Of a DNA stretch of 64,000 nt, positions 38,201 through 47,977 are shown piece after piece. This DNA comes from Gerris lacustris (Eukaryota > Arthropoda > Insecta > Hemiptera > Gerridae). The position numbers were made by a program, and so were the translations under genes. Every line of letters starts with the position of its first letter. The first letter of the stretch is position 1. The notes beneath the pieces are model-generated. The model was not told the origin of the DNA. It saw only the letters and a program-made list of their open reading frames with translations, and ran no database searches. The DNA lies in contig OX578286.1 in assembly GCA_951217055.1 (NCBI GenBank), positions 10,613,550-10,677,549 on the forward strand, in the 5' to 3' direction.

Positions 38201-41200
38201 TAAACCAATTTTATCCCCTTTTTGTGAGGTCTGAAGATCCATTTTGGTGTTTGTTGCTCATTATCTTCTTTTTGTTTTTCAAAAAGTTAATAATTGATTG
38301 ACTTATGGAACTTTGGCAAAAAGCATTTCAAACCCCTATTGAAGAGGAAACTTAGGGGGAATATCACGTTTAATAACTCCATACTTTAGTATACAACATG
38401 GTTAATGGTAATAATGTCACTAACAAAGTTAGTTGAGGGGGTATGAATGTGCTATAAAACAAAATATACTAAGACTTGTTTTAACCCTTTGAGGACGGAG
38501 CGCTGTAATGTTATAAGTACCCTGGGGACGGAGTGTATTTTTCAGTAATGAACCCCCGGGCCGGACTGATTTTCAACCATGCATTAAAACTATCCCGCTT
38601 TTGACTCACTTCACTATTTACTTCATATTTTCTACAATTTTCCTTATAAGAACAAAAATCTTTTTTTATTTCGTTCTACATAGTTGTGCCTATATATTAA
38701 TATATTTTAATAAACGAAATTTTATTTCTATAAATAGATAGAATGATATATACATAACACTTTTTATATCTTACGTGTTATTTTTATTATTTTTATTTCT
38801 TAACTCTATATTATATGTTAAAAAAAACATAAAAATTAAAGAATTACAACCATATAATAATAAAACTAAAAGATTCAGGCTTCGGGTAGACAATAAAAAG
38901 TACGAAAGAGTACAAAAAAGAATATAATGTACCGGCCGTCAGCCGTCGGCAATTGTGACATTATCCCTCTTTTGACTCACTTCACTATTTACTTCATATT
39001 TTCTACAATTTTCCTTATATGAACAAAAATCTTTTTGTATTTCGTTCTAGATAGTAGTGCCTATATATTAATATATTTTTGTAAGTAGAAATTAGATGTC
39101 CCTATTTATTTAATAATTATTTTTAGGTAGGTCAATTAGGGTAAAAGTAAGTAAGAGTTAACAACTCATAGTAGTTAGAAACTGGCTATATTTCGTCCCC
39201 CTCCGGGACATAATCATGCCTAAAACATCATTACATATAATTAACAATTTTGTTTTAAATAGGATTTTTATAAAAAAGAAGAACACTTAACTTATTTAAA
39301 CATTGAAAATTAAAATTAACATTGAGATCATTACCTTATCATGGGTGGAATTAGTCACATATACTCAAACAAAGTTGGTATTGTCAAAATAAGAAGTGGA
39401 AAATACATTAAATAAATACTCCTTCACACATAGATCCATAGACAGTTTTAAAACTTAAAAAAGATTTAAAAAGATAAACTTTAACAAATAACAAAACACA
39501 TGAACATAGAAAATGGTAACTCCAGAGGTAACCAAAATGAACCTTTCGTTTTCAGTTTCCTTTCGTTAAAGTTTATCTTTTTAAATCTTTTTTAAGTTTT
39601 AAAACTGTCTATGGATCTATGTGTGAAGGAGTATTTATTTAATGTATTTTCCACTTCTTATTTTGACAATACCAACTTTGTTTGAGTATATGTGACTAAT
39701 TCCACCCATGATAAGGTAATGATCTCAATGTTAATTTTAATTTTCAATGTTTAAATAAGTTAAGTGTTCTTCTTTTTTATAAAAATCCTATTTAAAACAA
39801 AATTGTTAATTATATGTAATGATGTTTTAGGCATGATTATGTCCCGGAGGGGGACGAAATATAGCCAGTTTCTAACTACTATGAGTTGTTAACTCTTACT
39901 TACTTTTACCCTAATTGACCTACCTAAAAATAATTAATATATTTTAATAAACGAAATTTTATTTTTATAAATAGATAGAATGATATATACATAACACTAT
40001 TTATATCTTACGTGTTATTTCTATTATTTTTATTTCTTAACTCCATATTCTATGTTAAAATACATAAAAATTAAAGAATTACAACCAAATGATAATAAAA
40101 CTAAAAGATTCAGGCTTTGGGTAGACAATATAAAGTACGAAAGTGTATAAAAAAGTGTATAATGTACCGGCCGTCGGCAATTGTAAAAATTATCCCGCTT
40201 TTGACTCACTTCACATTTTCTTCATATCTTCTACAATTTTCCATATATGAACAAAAATCTTTTTGTATTTCGTTCTACATAGATCGAACTATATTTTAGT
40301 ATATTTTAATAAACGAAATTTTTTTTCAATAAAAAGATAAAATGATATATAAATAAGTCTTACTATAAATTTATTTTATGTTTATCTCTAATTTCCACAT
40401 TTTATGTTGTAAACCATAAAAATTAAAGAATTACAACCATATAATAATTTTACTAAAAGATTCGAACTTTAGGCAGAAAATAAAATGTATGAAAGAAACC
40501 AAAAAAAAATAAGTCCCATTCCCCTATTTGATCCGGGCTGTGGACCGGCACTGGCGAAGTTAAACTTTTTTATTTTTTTTTTACATTCAATAATTAATTT
40601 TCGTGTGGTATAACTCGAAACAAGGTATTACACAGGGGGGGGGGGGGGGGGGGGGGTACATTACACGGGGCGCACTGGTACCGAGTCTGCTTCCTCATTT
40701 TCAAATACTACTAGGAAAATAAATACTACAAATCTAGAGGGTGGGGAATGCCAGGGTATTATAAGTGGCAGGTAAGAAAGGAAAATGTATATGTATAGTG
40801 TATAGAAAAAGGACGTGTAAAATCCTTGGGGAAAAACAAGGTTGAATGCATAAAAGAAGGGGTGAAAGGCCACGGAGTCCGGGTATGTTTAGAGTTCCAC
40901 AGCTCGTTGTGACGTCAGCCTCGTCTATCCCTATTATGCCATAAACTACCTACATCGCTATCTATACAACTCTTTCAGAAGCTTCGTAATACCTTAGACC
41001 TCTACTAGAAAGCGCTAAATGTCATTTATTAAACAGTTCCAGGCCTAAAAAAAAACGAAAAAGAAAAAAAAATAGATCTCCGAGATCTCAGCTTACAGGC
41101 CCTGAGCCCCGGTCTTGGTTCGCCGAGATCTCAGCTTACAGGCCTCAAAGGGTTAATAAGCTTTTAAAATTCTGTACATGAATTAAGCATAAGTTAATCC

Positions 41201-44200
41201 CTCTACAATTGTATGAGTATGGCACAATAGTTTTAGTGCAGTAGTACCCCTATAAATCCCAAAACGAGAAATTAATGGATCTATATTTCAATTTATTTTG
41301 TATGCTACTTGAACAATACATATTCAAACAACGAACTTACATTGAATTATCAAGTAAGACTTAAAAATTATACTAGAAGTTCCTTAGTCTTTGGAACATA
41401 CACTGATTTTGTTTTCTATTTTTTCATCCACTGAAGCAGTATCAGAACGGCGTTCCTGCACCAGTACACCCCTGCTTTAAACAAATATTTTAGACTCTAA
41501 ACGAGCAAAATTATGTAAGTTCTAATCTGTCTCAATGGAACAGGCAAGTTTCTTTAGTTTAAAAAAGAGTTTAAGAGTTGAAGATAACTCACCCCATCAT
41601 TAGCAACTTCCTTGAAAATGGTCCCTGTAATGGGTTCAAAATGTCAGAATTCTCAAAATCTTTGATACGGTCCCTTCTGGGAGATCTAGATTTATTAATA
41701 ATCTTCTTTCTCTGGCCACGTAAACTTAAGCAGTACTTCTTTAGATTTTTACTCACCTATGTTGTTTTAGAATATAAATGATTTTGACTAAATAACTATT
41801 AAGAACTAAGGGATGTTTAGTCGAATGCACTTTGGTACAAAGGAATATTACACTTCTGTTGTTATAAGGGGAGTAACAGTTTAAAGAAGAATATTCCGTA
41901 AACCATCTTTAGATTGATTCTACCCTCTGATTTTTATAAGGGGAGTAACAATCTAAAGAAGTGCCACTTAAGCTATCAAATTTTAAGTTATAGGATCTAT
42001 TTTTATTTCAGGGATAAGTTTTGGTTAAGCATTGCCAAAGATGAGTGGTCTAGGTGTATGGTATCAGAATATAACGAAAGAGATCATTCCATATGTGGCT
42101 TCACTGATTCGCTGTTAGGACCATTATCAGCTGCTTACTATTCAAAACTATGGTCCAAGATGTTGGCACAAGATGTTTATATGAACACAATTGCTCATGT
42201 TCCTAGGCAAGATGATAAACAACTCTCCGATATTGGAAATAGGTGAGTACGGATAATTAATTATTTATATTTGGTAGTTTGCTTTGATTTTTCTATTATG
42301 TAGAAATTATAAAATAAGTTACACTTAATTGTAAGAAATGTTATATCCACTAGTAAATATGGTTGATCTAACTAACTCTTAAAGCAGTGGATCCAAAAGT
42401 TTGCTCTATGAGCCACTTATAAGAGCTTTATTGAGGGATTGAGTTTATTGAATTTGAAACCCTTAGAAGGAGTTGAGGGTTTAAAAAGTGGCTCAAAGTT
42501 TGGAGACCATAAGTGGTGCTAAAAACTACCGAATTAATTCGGTAGTTTCTCTGTTTTTTTTTTTAGAATGATGAAGATAATTATTTATTCACTTGTCTAA
42601 ATAACTATTTAGAACAAAGGGATGTTTAGTCCAATGTACTTTGGGACAAAGGAATATTACACGTCTGTTTTTATAAGGAGAGTAACAGTCTAAAGAAGAA
42701 CATTCCGTACACCATCTTTACATTTTTACTCCCTCTTTTTTTTTTAAGGGGAGTAACAATCTAAAGAATTGCCCTAAAATTTAGGATGTGTGTTAGCTTT
42801 TCATCCTCTTCTGCACTCTTTTCTTCCACTTCTCCATCCTAGTATGATCTCTTACATTTTTACTCCCTTCTGTTTTCTTATGAGGAGTAGCAGTCTAAAG
42901 AAGAACATTCCGTACACCTTTAGATTTTTACTCCCTTCTGTTTTTTTTTTTAAAAGGGGAGAACAGTCTAAAGAAGAACATTCCTTGCACCTTCTTTAGA
43001 TTTTTACTCCCTTCTGTTTTTTTTTAAAAAAGGGGAGAACAGTCTAAAGAAGAACATTCCTTGCACCTTCTTTAGATTTTTACTCCCTTCTGTTTTTTTA
43101 AAAAAAGGGGACAACAGTCTAAAGAAGAACATTCCTTGCACCTTCTTTAGATTTTTACTCCCTTCTGTTTTTTTTTTTTTTAAAGGGGAGAACAGTCTAA
43201 AGAAGAACATTCCTTGCACCTTCTTTAGATTTTTACTCCCTTCCGTTTTTTTTTAAAAAAGGGGAGAACAGTCTAAAGAAGAACATTCCTTGCACCTTCT
43301 TTAGATTTTTACTCCCTTCTGTTTCTTTAAAAAAAGGGGACAACAGTCTAAAGAAGAACATTCCTTGCACCTTCTTTAGATTTTTACTCCCTTCTGTTAT
43401 TTTTTTTTTAAAAGGGGAGAACAGTCTAAAGAAGAACATTCCTTACACCTTCTTTAGATTTTTACTCCCTTCTGTTTTTTTTAAAAAATGGGAGAACAGT
43501 CTAAAGAAGAACATTCCTTGCACCTTCTTTAGATTTTTACTCCCTTCTGTTTTTTTTTTAAAAAAAAGGGAGAACAGTCTAAAGAAGAACATTCCTTGCA
43601 CCTTCTTTAGATTTTTACTCCCTTCTGTTTGTTTTATAAGGGGAGTAACAGTCTTAAGAAGAACATTCCGTACACCTTCTTTAGATTGTTTCTCCCTTCT
43701 GTTTTTTTTTTATATGGGGAGTCACAGTCTAAAGAAGAACATTCTGTACACCTTCTTTAGATTTTTACTCCCTTCTGTTTGTTTTATAAGGGGAGTAACA
43801 GTCTTAAGAAGAACATTCCGTACACCTTCTTTTGATTGTTTCTCCCTTCTGTTTTTTTTATAAGGGAGTCACAGTCTAAAGAAGAACATTCTGTACACCT
43901 TCTTTAGATTGTTACTCCCTTCTGCTTTTTATAAGGGGAGTAACAGTTTAAAGAAGTGCCCAAGGAGATACACATGCAGTAGTTCTAGATGAGTTTCCAT
44001 AAAGTTTCTATTGTGATAACTAAGTGTCATGAGTTGTTCTAACTTAAGGCGGAGTGGAAAATTGAGAGGAGAATGAAGGTTGTGAAACTAAAAGTGGTTC
44101 GAAACCACTTTTTTAACATCCTGAAGACATTAAGGTGTCATAATTTTTTTTTTTTTTTTTTTTTACGCACATGGTGTACTGCATCATGATGTAAAATTTC

Positions 44201-45420
44201 ACATTACACACACACAACGAGTCAATGTGGCTGAGGTGGTCTAGGCACTTGCTTAGCTATCAATGAGTCAAGGTGAATCAAGGTCGTGAGTTTAATTCCT
44301 CGTCGTGATGCGCTGATTTAAATAGCTCACTAATAACCACACCATGCCCGCTTCGGCAGTACAATGTACAGGTATGATGTGGGAAGTGGCCAGAACTCTC
44401 CACCACAGGGTTAGTAAAATGGGCCCAATGTGGCCTGATTGCTAGGTTCCACAATGGGTTTGTCCTACCCGTGTACTGTCTATAAAATAATTCTAGATAC
44501 AGGATGCTGTCCTTTAAGTCAGATGTATGGTGTGGTAATAAAGCTAGGACAGGATTATAGGGGAAGAATCTCTGACCAGGTATAACAACCTCGCCATTTC
44601 TTCCCTCATAATTATCCCTGTTATACCTTTCAACTACGAATTAATGATCAACATTTAAAAAATTCTACAACTTTTTGTAGCCCTGCAGGAGCAAAAGTAA
44701 GTTCGCATCTTTGAAAGGTAATTTCTTCTTGATTTTTCTGTGAAGGTTTTGTGTTTCTATCTATAGCAGTTCAAAAGATATCAGGTCCCATTAAATTCGT
44801 TAATTAACAGAAACCTAATTAACTTTCCGACTTGAAACTTCGTAGGCCTTGACATTTATATGAGTTCTAAAAGTCCTGTGAATTTGGTTTGATTTGGTTG
44901 AGAACTTTTAAAGCAATGAGTTTTTAAAGTTGGGCATTGCCAAAATGTGCCGAAAAAACGGCTCTTTTTTCACCTATCCCGCAATAAAGTAATTAAAAAT
45001 TAACGTAAAAAAATAATTATTCATATGCTATAAAATTTTATTAAATTTTCTAAATAAAGAAACTTGTTTCATCTACATACGATTTTCCGTTTAGAAGTTA
45101 CAAGGGTTTAAACTCGAGGGTCTAGAATTATTTTATAGACAGTAACTACTACTACTTACACACACATTAGGAGGTGGCTCTACACCTCAAAGTATTTTCA
45201 CCAATGTGTAGAAAACTGTTTCTATCTTTAATATCTATTGTCTATGCTTATTAAAATTGTTTAAATTATGTTTTTAAGGTTCAGAGATACATTCCTTGCA
45301 TTTGGAGGCAGTTGTCATCCTAGTGAAGTATTCAGAAGATTCCAAGGAAGAGATCCAACACCCGAAGCTTTTATTAAATCCTTACAAGATTCTTCATTTA
45401 GTAACATTAATAAATCATAA
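18528..45420 (+). CDS. M3-family (oligopeptidase A-like) protein lacking the catalytic zinc motif; 14 exons
   Basis: Coding exons: 18528-18601, 18747-18907, 20569-20798, 22564-22731, 24072-24163, 24573-24734, 27198-27313, 29599-29725, 30055-30252, 34156-34315, 35036-35148, 36301-36459, 42012-42242, 45279-45420 (TAA). All borders are GT-AG and the total is 2133 nt, giving 710 residues, the usual length for oligopeptidase A/organellar oligopeptidases. The N-terminus MAVNLLSRRIKKYVFQQLRN is basic and lacks acids, like a mitochondrial presequence. M3 hallmarks are present: DGGWALSLKP, FDPYHR, YSEVSG...EWDAVE. The HExGH zinc motif expected after VEQLF is NKFGT (residues 495-499), so both His ligands and the catalytic Glu are missing; Glu525, the expected third ligand, remains. 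The substrate loop is also changed: expected His is Asp619, GGY is GPL (623-625), and the final Tyr is Lys632. The intact frame argues for a retained non-peptidase role, perhaps binding or regulation. Introns total about 25 kb, mostly repeats. Confidence 0.92.
19263..19625. repeat. Minisatellite, about 16-19-bp unit (intron 2 of M3-like gene)
   Basis: About 20 tandem, variant copies of GATAGACT(A/G)TG(G/A)TTGA. A stray unit recurs at about 20065. The rest of the 18908-20568 intron is AT-rich, with a C run at about 20213-20228. Confidence 0.85.
20945..21130. repeat. Interspersed repeat 'GCTTCCGAG(C/T)TTACCGAAGG'
   Basis: Starts with a short hairpin word (GCTTCCGAGCTTACCGAAGG) and continues AAATCCGTTTCAGAC. 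A longer copy is at 28507-28820. Family unknown. Confidence 0.5.
21605..22330. repeat. 87-bp tandem repeat (intron 3 of M3-like gene)
   Basis: About eight copies of an 87-bp unit (AACAAAGCTCAGAACAAGGA, TGTAACACTAGGGCAC, CTACCTCTTG, CTGTCAGT). Successive units start 87 bp apart (21767, 21854, 21941). The 120-codon ORF here is repeat-encoded and not a gene. Confidence 0.9.
22825..23020 (-). pseudogene. Non-LTR retrotransposon RT C-terminal fragment
   Basis: The minus strand encodes LSYGSESWALTNKF..., AQEMRYLRSMAGKTRRDRVR and IPLAQVINAYRRK, the conserved region just after the reverse transcriptase of LINE-type elements. Truncated at both ends; in intron 4 of the M3-like gene. Confidence 0.8.
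23021..24070. other. Intron 4 remainder
   Basis: A short (AT)n stretch at about 23181-23198. A GC-richer block (about 23455-23890) has no recognised gene; its small ORFs show no family match. Confidence 0.4.
25205..25528. mobile_element. MITE with AGTCCACAC ends and TAGACA palindromes
   Basis: Ends AAAGCCTTGTCCACACTAGT / TGTGTGGACTAGGCTTAAAG. The interior is an internally inverted set of GTCTATAGACA(T/C) and GTTGCG(C/A) words. GC-richer than the surrounding intron. Confidence 0.65.
25865..26442. mobile_element. Foldback MITE, full copy 3 (nested)
   Basis: Same family as 5071-5635: TCTAGGAGATAGCGTGC ... GCACGCTATCTCCTGGAC, arms of about 280 bp. Confidence 0.75.
27690..28406 (-). pseudogene. 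Jockey-like LINE reverse transcriptase, 3' fragment (intron 7)
   Basis: The minus strand reads KSFADDKAILATHNDPQVA (RT catalytic FADD box), then LQPWFRCWRIKINEQKST, VRYLGLHLDKRLTWNPH, and after a frameshift WSYGIEI-like and NPLVHALSSPHIPSNPP sequence near the 3' end. This is the palm/thumb end of a Jockey-clade ORF2. It is 5'-truncated and frameshifted, hence dead. A long T run at 27485-27510 precedes it on the plus strand. Confidence 0.8.
28507..28820. repeat. Interspersed repeat 'GCTTCCGAGTTTACCGAAGG'
   Basis: Longer copy of the repeat at 20945-21130: hairpin start, AAATCCGTTTCAGAC, GTCTGTCTG run, then CCCATTTTGATGAAATTTGG. 28821-29598 is otherwise featureless intron. Confidence 0.5.
30570..31600. 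repeat. Two interleaved tandem arrays (intron 9)
   Basis: About three copies of a 149-bp unit (30570-30955: GACAGTTTTGTCACTACCTT ... CTCCAGTGTGCAAGGCTGTA ... CACAACCAA) pass into about six copies of an 84-bp unit (31070-31600) that keeps the CTCCAGTGTGCAAGGCTGTA...CACAACCAAG half and replaces the rest with GGAAACAGTCTGCAGACTGT. The minus-strand ORFs of up to 201 codons are by-products of the array. Confidence 0.88.
31610..31800. mobile_element. Short MITE with GTTTACAC ends (intron 9)
   Basis: Inverted ends AAGCACGGTTTACACACTCA / TGAGCGTGTAAACGGGCCTT and internal CAAGCCATTTGCACAAACTG hairpins. Confidence 0.6.
32214..32778. mobile_element. MITE with CCCGTTTACACGGTGATAG ends (intron 9)
   Basis: Ends TATAAGGCCCGTTTACACGG / CCGTGTAAGCGGGCTTATA; subterminal palindromes of (G/C)ATAGTT. 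About 565 bp, no ORF. Superfamily not resolved. Confidence 0.65.
32981..34099. mobile_element. Foldback element, about 1.1 kb (intron 9)
   Basis: Arms at about 32981-33330 and 33735-34099 are inverted copies, sharing AGTATGCGTCAAATCCGGTA, TGAATAATCCAAGTTTTTGA and GAACTGTCTCTGTAGA. The spacer is about 400 bp. It ends about 55 bp before the acceptor of exon 34156-34315. Confidence 0.75.
34605..34915. repeat. 42-bp tandem repeat (intron 10)
   Basis: Seven copies of a 42-bp unit (GAATCGACTTTGAAAGTACA AGTTTTTGTAGAAGAGGTTT family). Because 42 is a multiple of 3, both strands stay open (14-residue repeats VEEVSESTLKVQVF-like and the antisense). It lies in an intron between constitutive exons, so it is not taken as coding. 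Confidence 0.88.
35366..36069. mobile_element. TIR element, 704 bp (intron 11)
   Basis: Exact terminal inverted repeats of about 31 bp (TGTAGATATGAGAGAGTTAG then TGAGGTACGGTC). A GC-richer inner hairpin region at 35450-35570 (GCATTTTGCATGCGAGTGTG / CACACGAGCAATGCAAAATG). An (AT)n run precedes it at about 35181-35212. No clear target duplication. Confidence 0.7.
36548..37830. mobile_element. hAT-type non-autonomous element (intron 12)
   Basis: Ends TAGGGATGGGCGGAACGGAA / ..GGAACCGTTCCTCCCATCCCTA with an exact 8-bp duplication ATGTAAAG (36540-36547, 37831-37838). The interior is rich in GGAACG(T/A)AAC words. 1283 bp, no transposase. A related fragment is at 63429-63545. Confidence 0.85.
38485..41152. 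mobile_element. piggyBac-like non-autonomous element, 2.7 kb (intron 12)
   Basis: Ends CCCTTTGAGGACGGAG / ..GGCCTCAAAGGG inside duplicated TTAA (38481-38484, 41153-41156). The interior has three related blocks beginning CTTTTGACTCACTTCAC (38597, 38967, 40197). The middle block is split by the palindrome at 39115-39935. A G run of about 20 lies at 40637-40656. No transposase ORF. Confidence 0.8.
39115..39935. mobile_element. Palindromic insertion, 371-bp arms (nested)
   Basis: Left arm 39115-39485 and right arm 39565-39935 are inverted copies identical by eye, separated by a 79-bp spacer. It sits inside the second internal block of the piggyBac-like element, flanked by repeated TTAATATATTTT. 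No ORF. Confidence 0.85.
41732..41965. mobile_element. TTTAGATTGTTACTCC-family MITE (intron 12)
   Basis: Exact 8-bp duplication ACTTAAGC (41724-41731, 41966-41973). 234 bp. Ends about 45 bp before the acceptor of exon 42012-42242. Confidence 0.82.
42590..42845. repeat. MITE plus flanking segment, inverted copy of 55306-55618
   Basis: A TTTAGATTGTTACTCC MITE ending at 42773 is followed by CCTAAAATTTAGGATGTGTG and TTAGCTTTTCATCCTCTTCT, the reverse complement of 55306-55387. The MITE was therefore copied together with neighbouring DNA. Confidence 0.6.
42848..43962. repeat. 75-bp satellite-like array derived from a MITE (intron 13)
   Basis: About 13-14 tandem copies of a 75-bp unit (CCTTCTTTAGATTTTTACTC CCTTCTGTTTTTTT, AAAGGGGA(G/C)AACAGTCTAAAG, AAGAACATTCC). 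Unit starts fall 75 bp apart (42989, 43064, 43139). The unit is the right half of the TTTAGATTGTTACTCC MITE (compare 1765-1853). The outer copies at 43620-43962 are closer to the MITE; the central ones are more homogeneous. Confidence 0.88.
44222..45165 (+). mobile_element. tRNA-derived SINE, copy 1, split by a MITE
   Basis: SINE 44222-44475: TGGCTGAGGTGGTCTAGGCA (A box) and GTGAGTTTAATTCCTCGTCG (B box), then the body with GGTATGATGTGGGAAGTGGC. Its (ACT)n tail resumes at about 45143-45156, after the insertion at 44476-45142. Copy 2 is at 53142-53435. Confidence 0.75.
44476..45142. mobile_element. TA-targeted MITE inside the SINE
   Basis: 667 bp, ends CTGTCTATAAAATAATTCTA / TAGAATTATTTTATAGACAG, TA on each side (44474-44475, 45143-45144). 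Mariner/Tc1-type target; no ORF. Confidence 0.8.
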
Positions 45421-45625
45421 ACGACAAAACCTGAAATCAATTCAGTAGGTTAACATCTAGTCATTAACTTATCCAACTAAGAAAGAATACAGAAAAATAT
45501 AATTAGGCACAAAACGTACTTTAATGAAAAATATAAGTTATTGGAGAAAGTTATTTTCTTCAAAGAAGATTAAACTGTAGATGTTATTCTTAGAGAAAAA
45601 CTTTATACTTTCTCATGCATAGTAT

Positions 45626-46174
45626 AAGTTATTGCTTCGATTATAAGACGCACTTTTTTCCTGTTTTTGCATCGCAAAAATCGGAAATGCGTCTTATATT
45701 TAAGGTATGTCTTATAATTGATGAATTCTGGTGTATCAGATCTAACAACCGTTTTTCCTACAAACTTCTCTTTCGTGAGTACCGCTGAGATCTCGTTTTT
45801 ACTTTTTATTTCCAATTTTCTCCGAATTTCGCTGGGATATCATTGTCGGGCCATCCTATTTAATCAATTATCAGGAGTTTTAACATGTTCAATTTCTAAC
45901 ATTGTACCTATTTATTCCTTATTAGCTTCTACATTTTATTTTCAAAATCTAACCTTGCTACTTCTCTGCCAGCATGGCGTCTGTTTTGCATCTAAATAAA
46001 GATTCAAATACGCCTTAAATCTAAGTAAAGATTCAATATTCTAACTATATCCATGGTAGACTGTCTAAATTTGATGTCTGAACAAGTTCTTAAAAACGAG
46101 AACGGAAGATTTTCCCCTTTGAAACAGGGTGTGTCTTATATTCGAGGGTGTCTTATTTTCGATGCAATACTGTA
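45626..46174. mobile_element. MITE with ATAAGAC(A/G)C ends, 3' of the M3-like gene
   Basis: Ends ATTGCTTCGATTATAAGACG / GTCTTATTTTCGATGCAATA with repeated ATAAGACGCA-type words. It lies about 200 bp after the stop, so it may be in or near the 3' UTR. 46175-47189 is AT-rich with no recognised feature. Confidence 0.6.
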
Positions 46175-47576
46175 ATGAAGATAGTATTTTGATGGCCCAA
46201 TAATTCAATTTTGATGAGTTTATATATTTTAAAGTCCCTAGAGTCCTAGAAAGTGTTTTTTTAAAGAAGAATTGGGGACTGGAGCGCCCATGGAGCTTGA
46301 AAGGAGGAGTAAAAACCTTAAAAACCCCCTCGATCTTAGGCTTATGTTTCTTCTCTCTCCGTTCCCCACATGGGGCATAACAATCGCACAGTTTAGATAC
46401 AGTTTTGGCGAGATCCTTTGTACTGAGATTTGTCCTTTTTATTAAGATATATCTGTCTATAGTCTGAGCAGATGTGAGAAGCCTGTAGAATACTTAATAA
46501 TATATTATAATACATAATATTATGTTTAATAATACATAAAATATTATGGGATTTATATTCAGCAGAACTATGTATGTGAGAATATTTTGATAAAGTTTGT
46601 TCAACCAATTATTTTATCTCTCTATGTTTGATGTCTCAGTTTATATGATTATTAAGTATTGTTTTATTTTTTATTTGTTCTTGTAAAAAAGTAACACAAC
46701 TTGGATATTATTATCAAATTAACCCTTTCATTTCTAAGTTTGGGACTAGGAGCTTGGTCAGTTGACAACCCCTAATTATTTTTTCCCTACACTCTCAGTG
46801 TTTGGTTTATTGATAACACTATACAGGGTGGTTGGCGATGTATATGAAAAAATGAAGTATGTTGTTCTACGCCTTAAGGGCTACAAAAAACATTATATAA
46901 GCCATGGGTCAAATCTTAACCGATATCACTAATTTCAGTCTTTTTAGAGAGTAGAAAGATTTCTGAACTTTGCCTACATATGTTGAATAAACCTACCTAC
47001 ATGATCTATCGGTGATCTTTAGGTTTTAGATGCCTCAAAAAAAGAATAAATAATAATATACTATGGAATTCAAAGTAAGAATACTTTGAAGTTTTGTTTA
47101 ATTAGGTAAATATATATTTTCTTGGTCATAGCACCAAGAATTCAATAATTTATTAAAAAATTGATTAATAAAATATTATTATTATTATTTAGGGATGGGC
47201 TAAACTATTAAATCTGAGTAATAGGTGACACCGTTCCAGCTCCGATCTGGTAATAGGTACCAATACCTATTATTTTTTTAATAGGTGACAATGTCACTGT
47301 CACTGAAAAAAAAATTCTGCAACGTTCCTCTATGGATCCGTTCCAGATCTGGTATTAGGTACCAATACCTATTATTTTTTTAATAGGTGACAATGTCACT
47401 GTCACTGAAAAAAATATCTGCTACCTGCAACGTTCCTCTAAGGATCCTTGACCAGACCAGTGACAGTGACAAGATTTAATAGTTTTGAACACTTGAATCT
47501 GAACCTCGAATGAATATTGAATATATTCCTGGTAATATCAGGCTCTTATCGTCCACCATTTTTATTTTTCAATATT

Positions 47577-47977
47577 CAGTCGTTTGTAATAAAGCCGCGG
47601 CGATGCCGGTGTGGAGATAAGAATAAAAATTATCTTCCATCTACTTTTATCAATTACTCGAATCAATTACCGAAATAAAATAACATAACTTTGTTGATAA
47701 CAAGTCTATCTGTATAAAAAATAATAGATAAGTAGGTAACCAAAATAAATACGATAAAATATATAAAATCAGTTTTTGTCAAAAAAAAGAAGGTTTATTT
47801 ACGTTTATGTGTTTTAATATGTGTAATACATAAATATATATACTCTTGTAATAGCGGTTTTTTAACTATTGAGGTAAAATTTAAGTCGTAAAAAAGTTTT
47901 TGGTTTTTTCACTCGTGTATAATACGCACCCCGATTTTGGAGGGACAAATGTGCGTATTATACGCGAGATATTACAA
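47577..47977. mobile_element. Truncated pogo-like MITE (nested)
   Basis: Right portion of the family at 50251-51076: shares ACCGAAATAAAATAACATAA and ends GTGCGTATTATACGCGAGAT. The left end is missing. 47978-48797 contains no recognised feature. Confidence 0.6.

Noticed and set aside
40637..40656. G run as a G-quadruplex regulatory element
   Set aside because: A single homopolymer inside a transposon, length prone to sequencing error; no supporting context.
43004..43439. ORFs with FFFRLFSPF-type repeats
   Set aside because: Product of the 75-bp MITE-derived array; low-complexity T/A runs.
45718..45999. 93-codon ORF just after the M3-like gene
   Set aside because: Lies within a MITE and is hydrophobic low-complexity reading.
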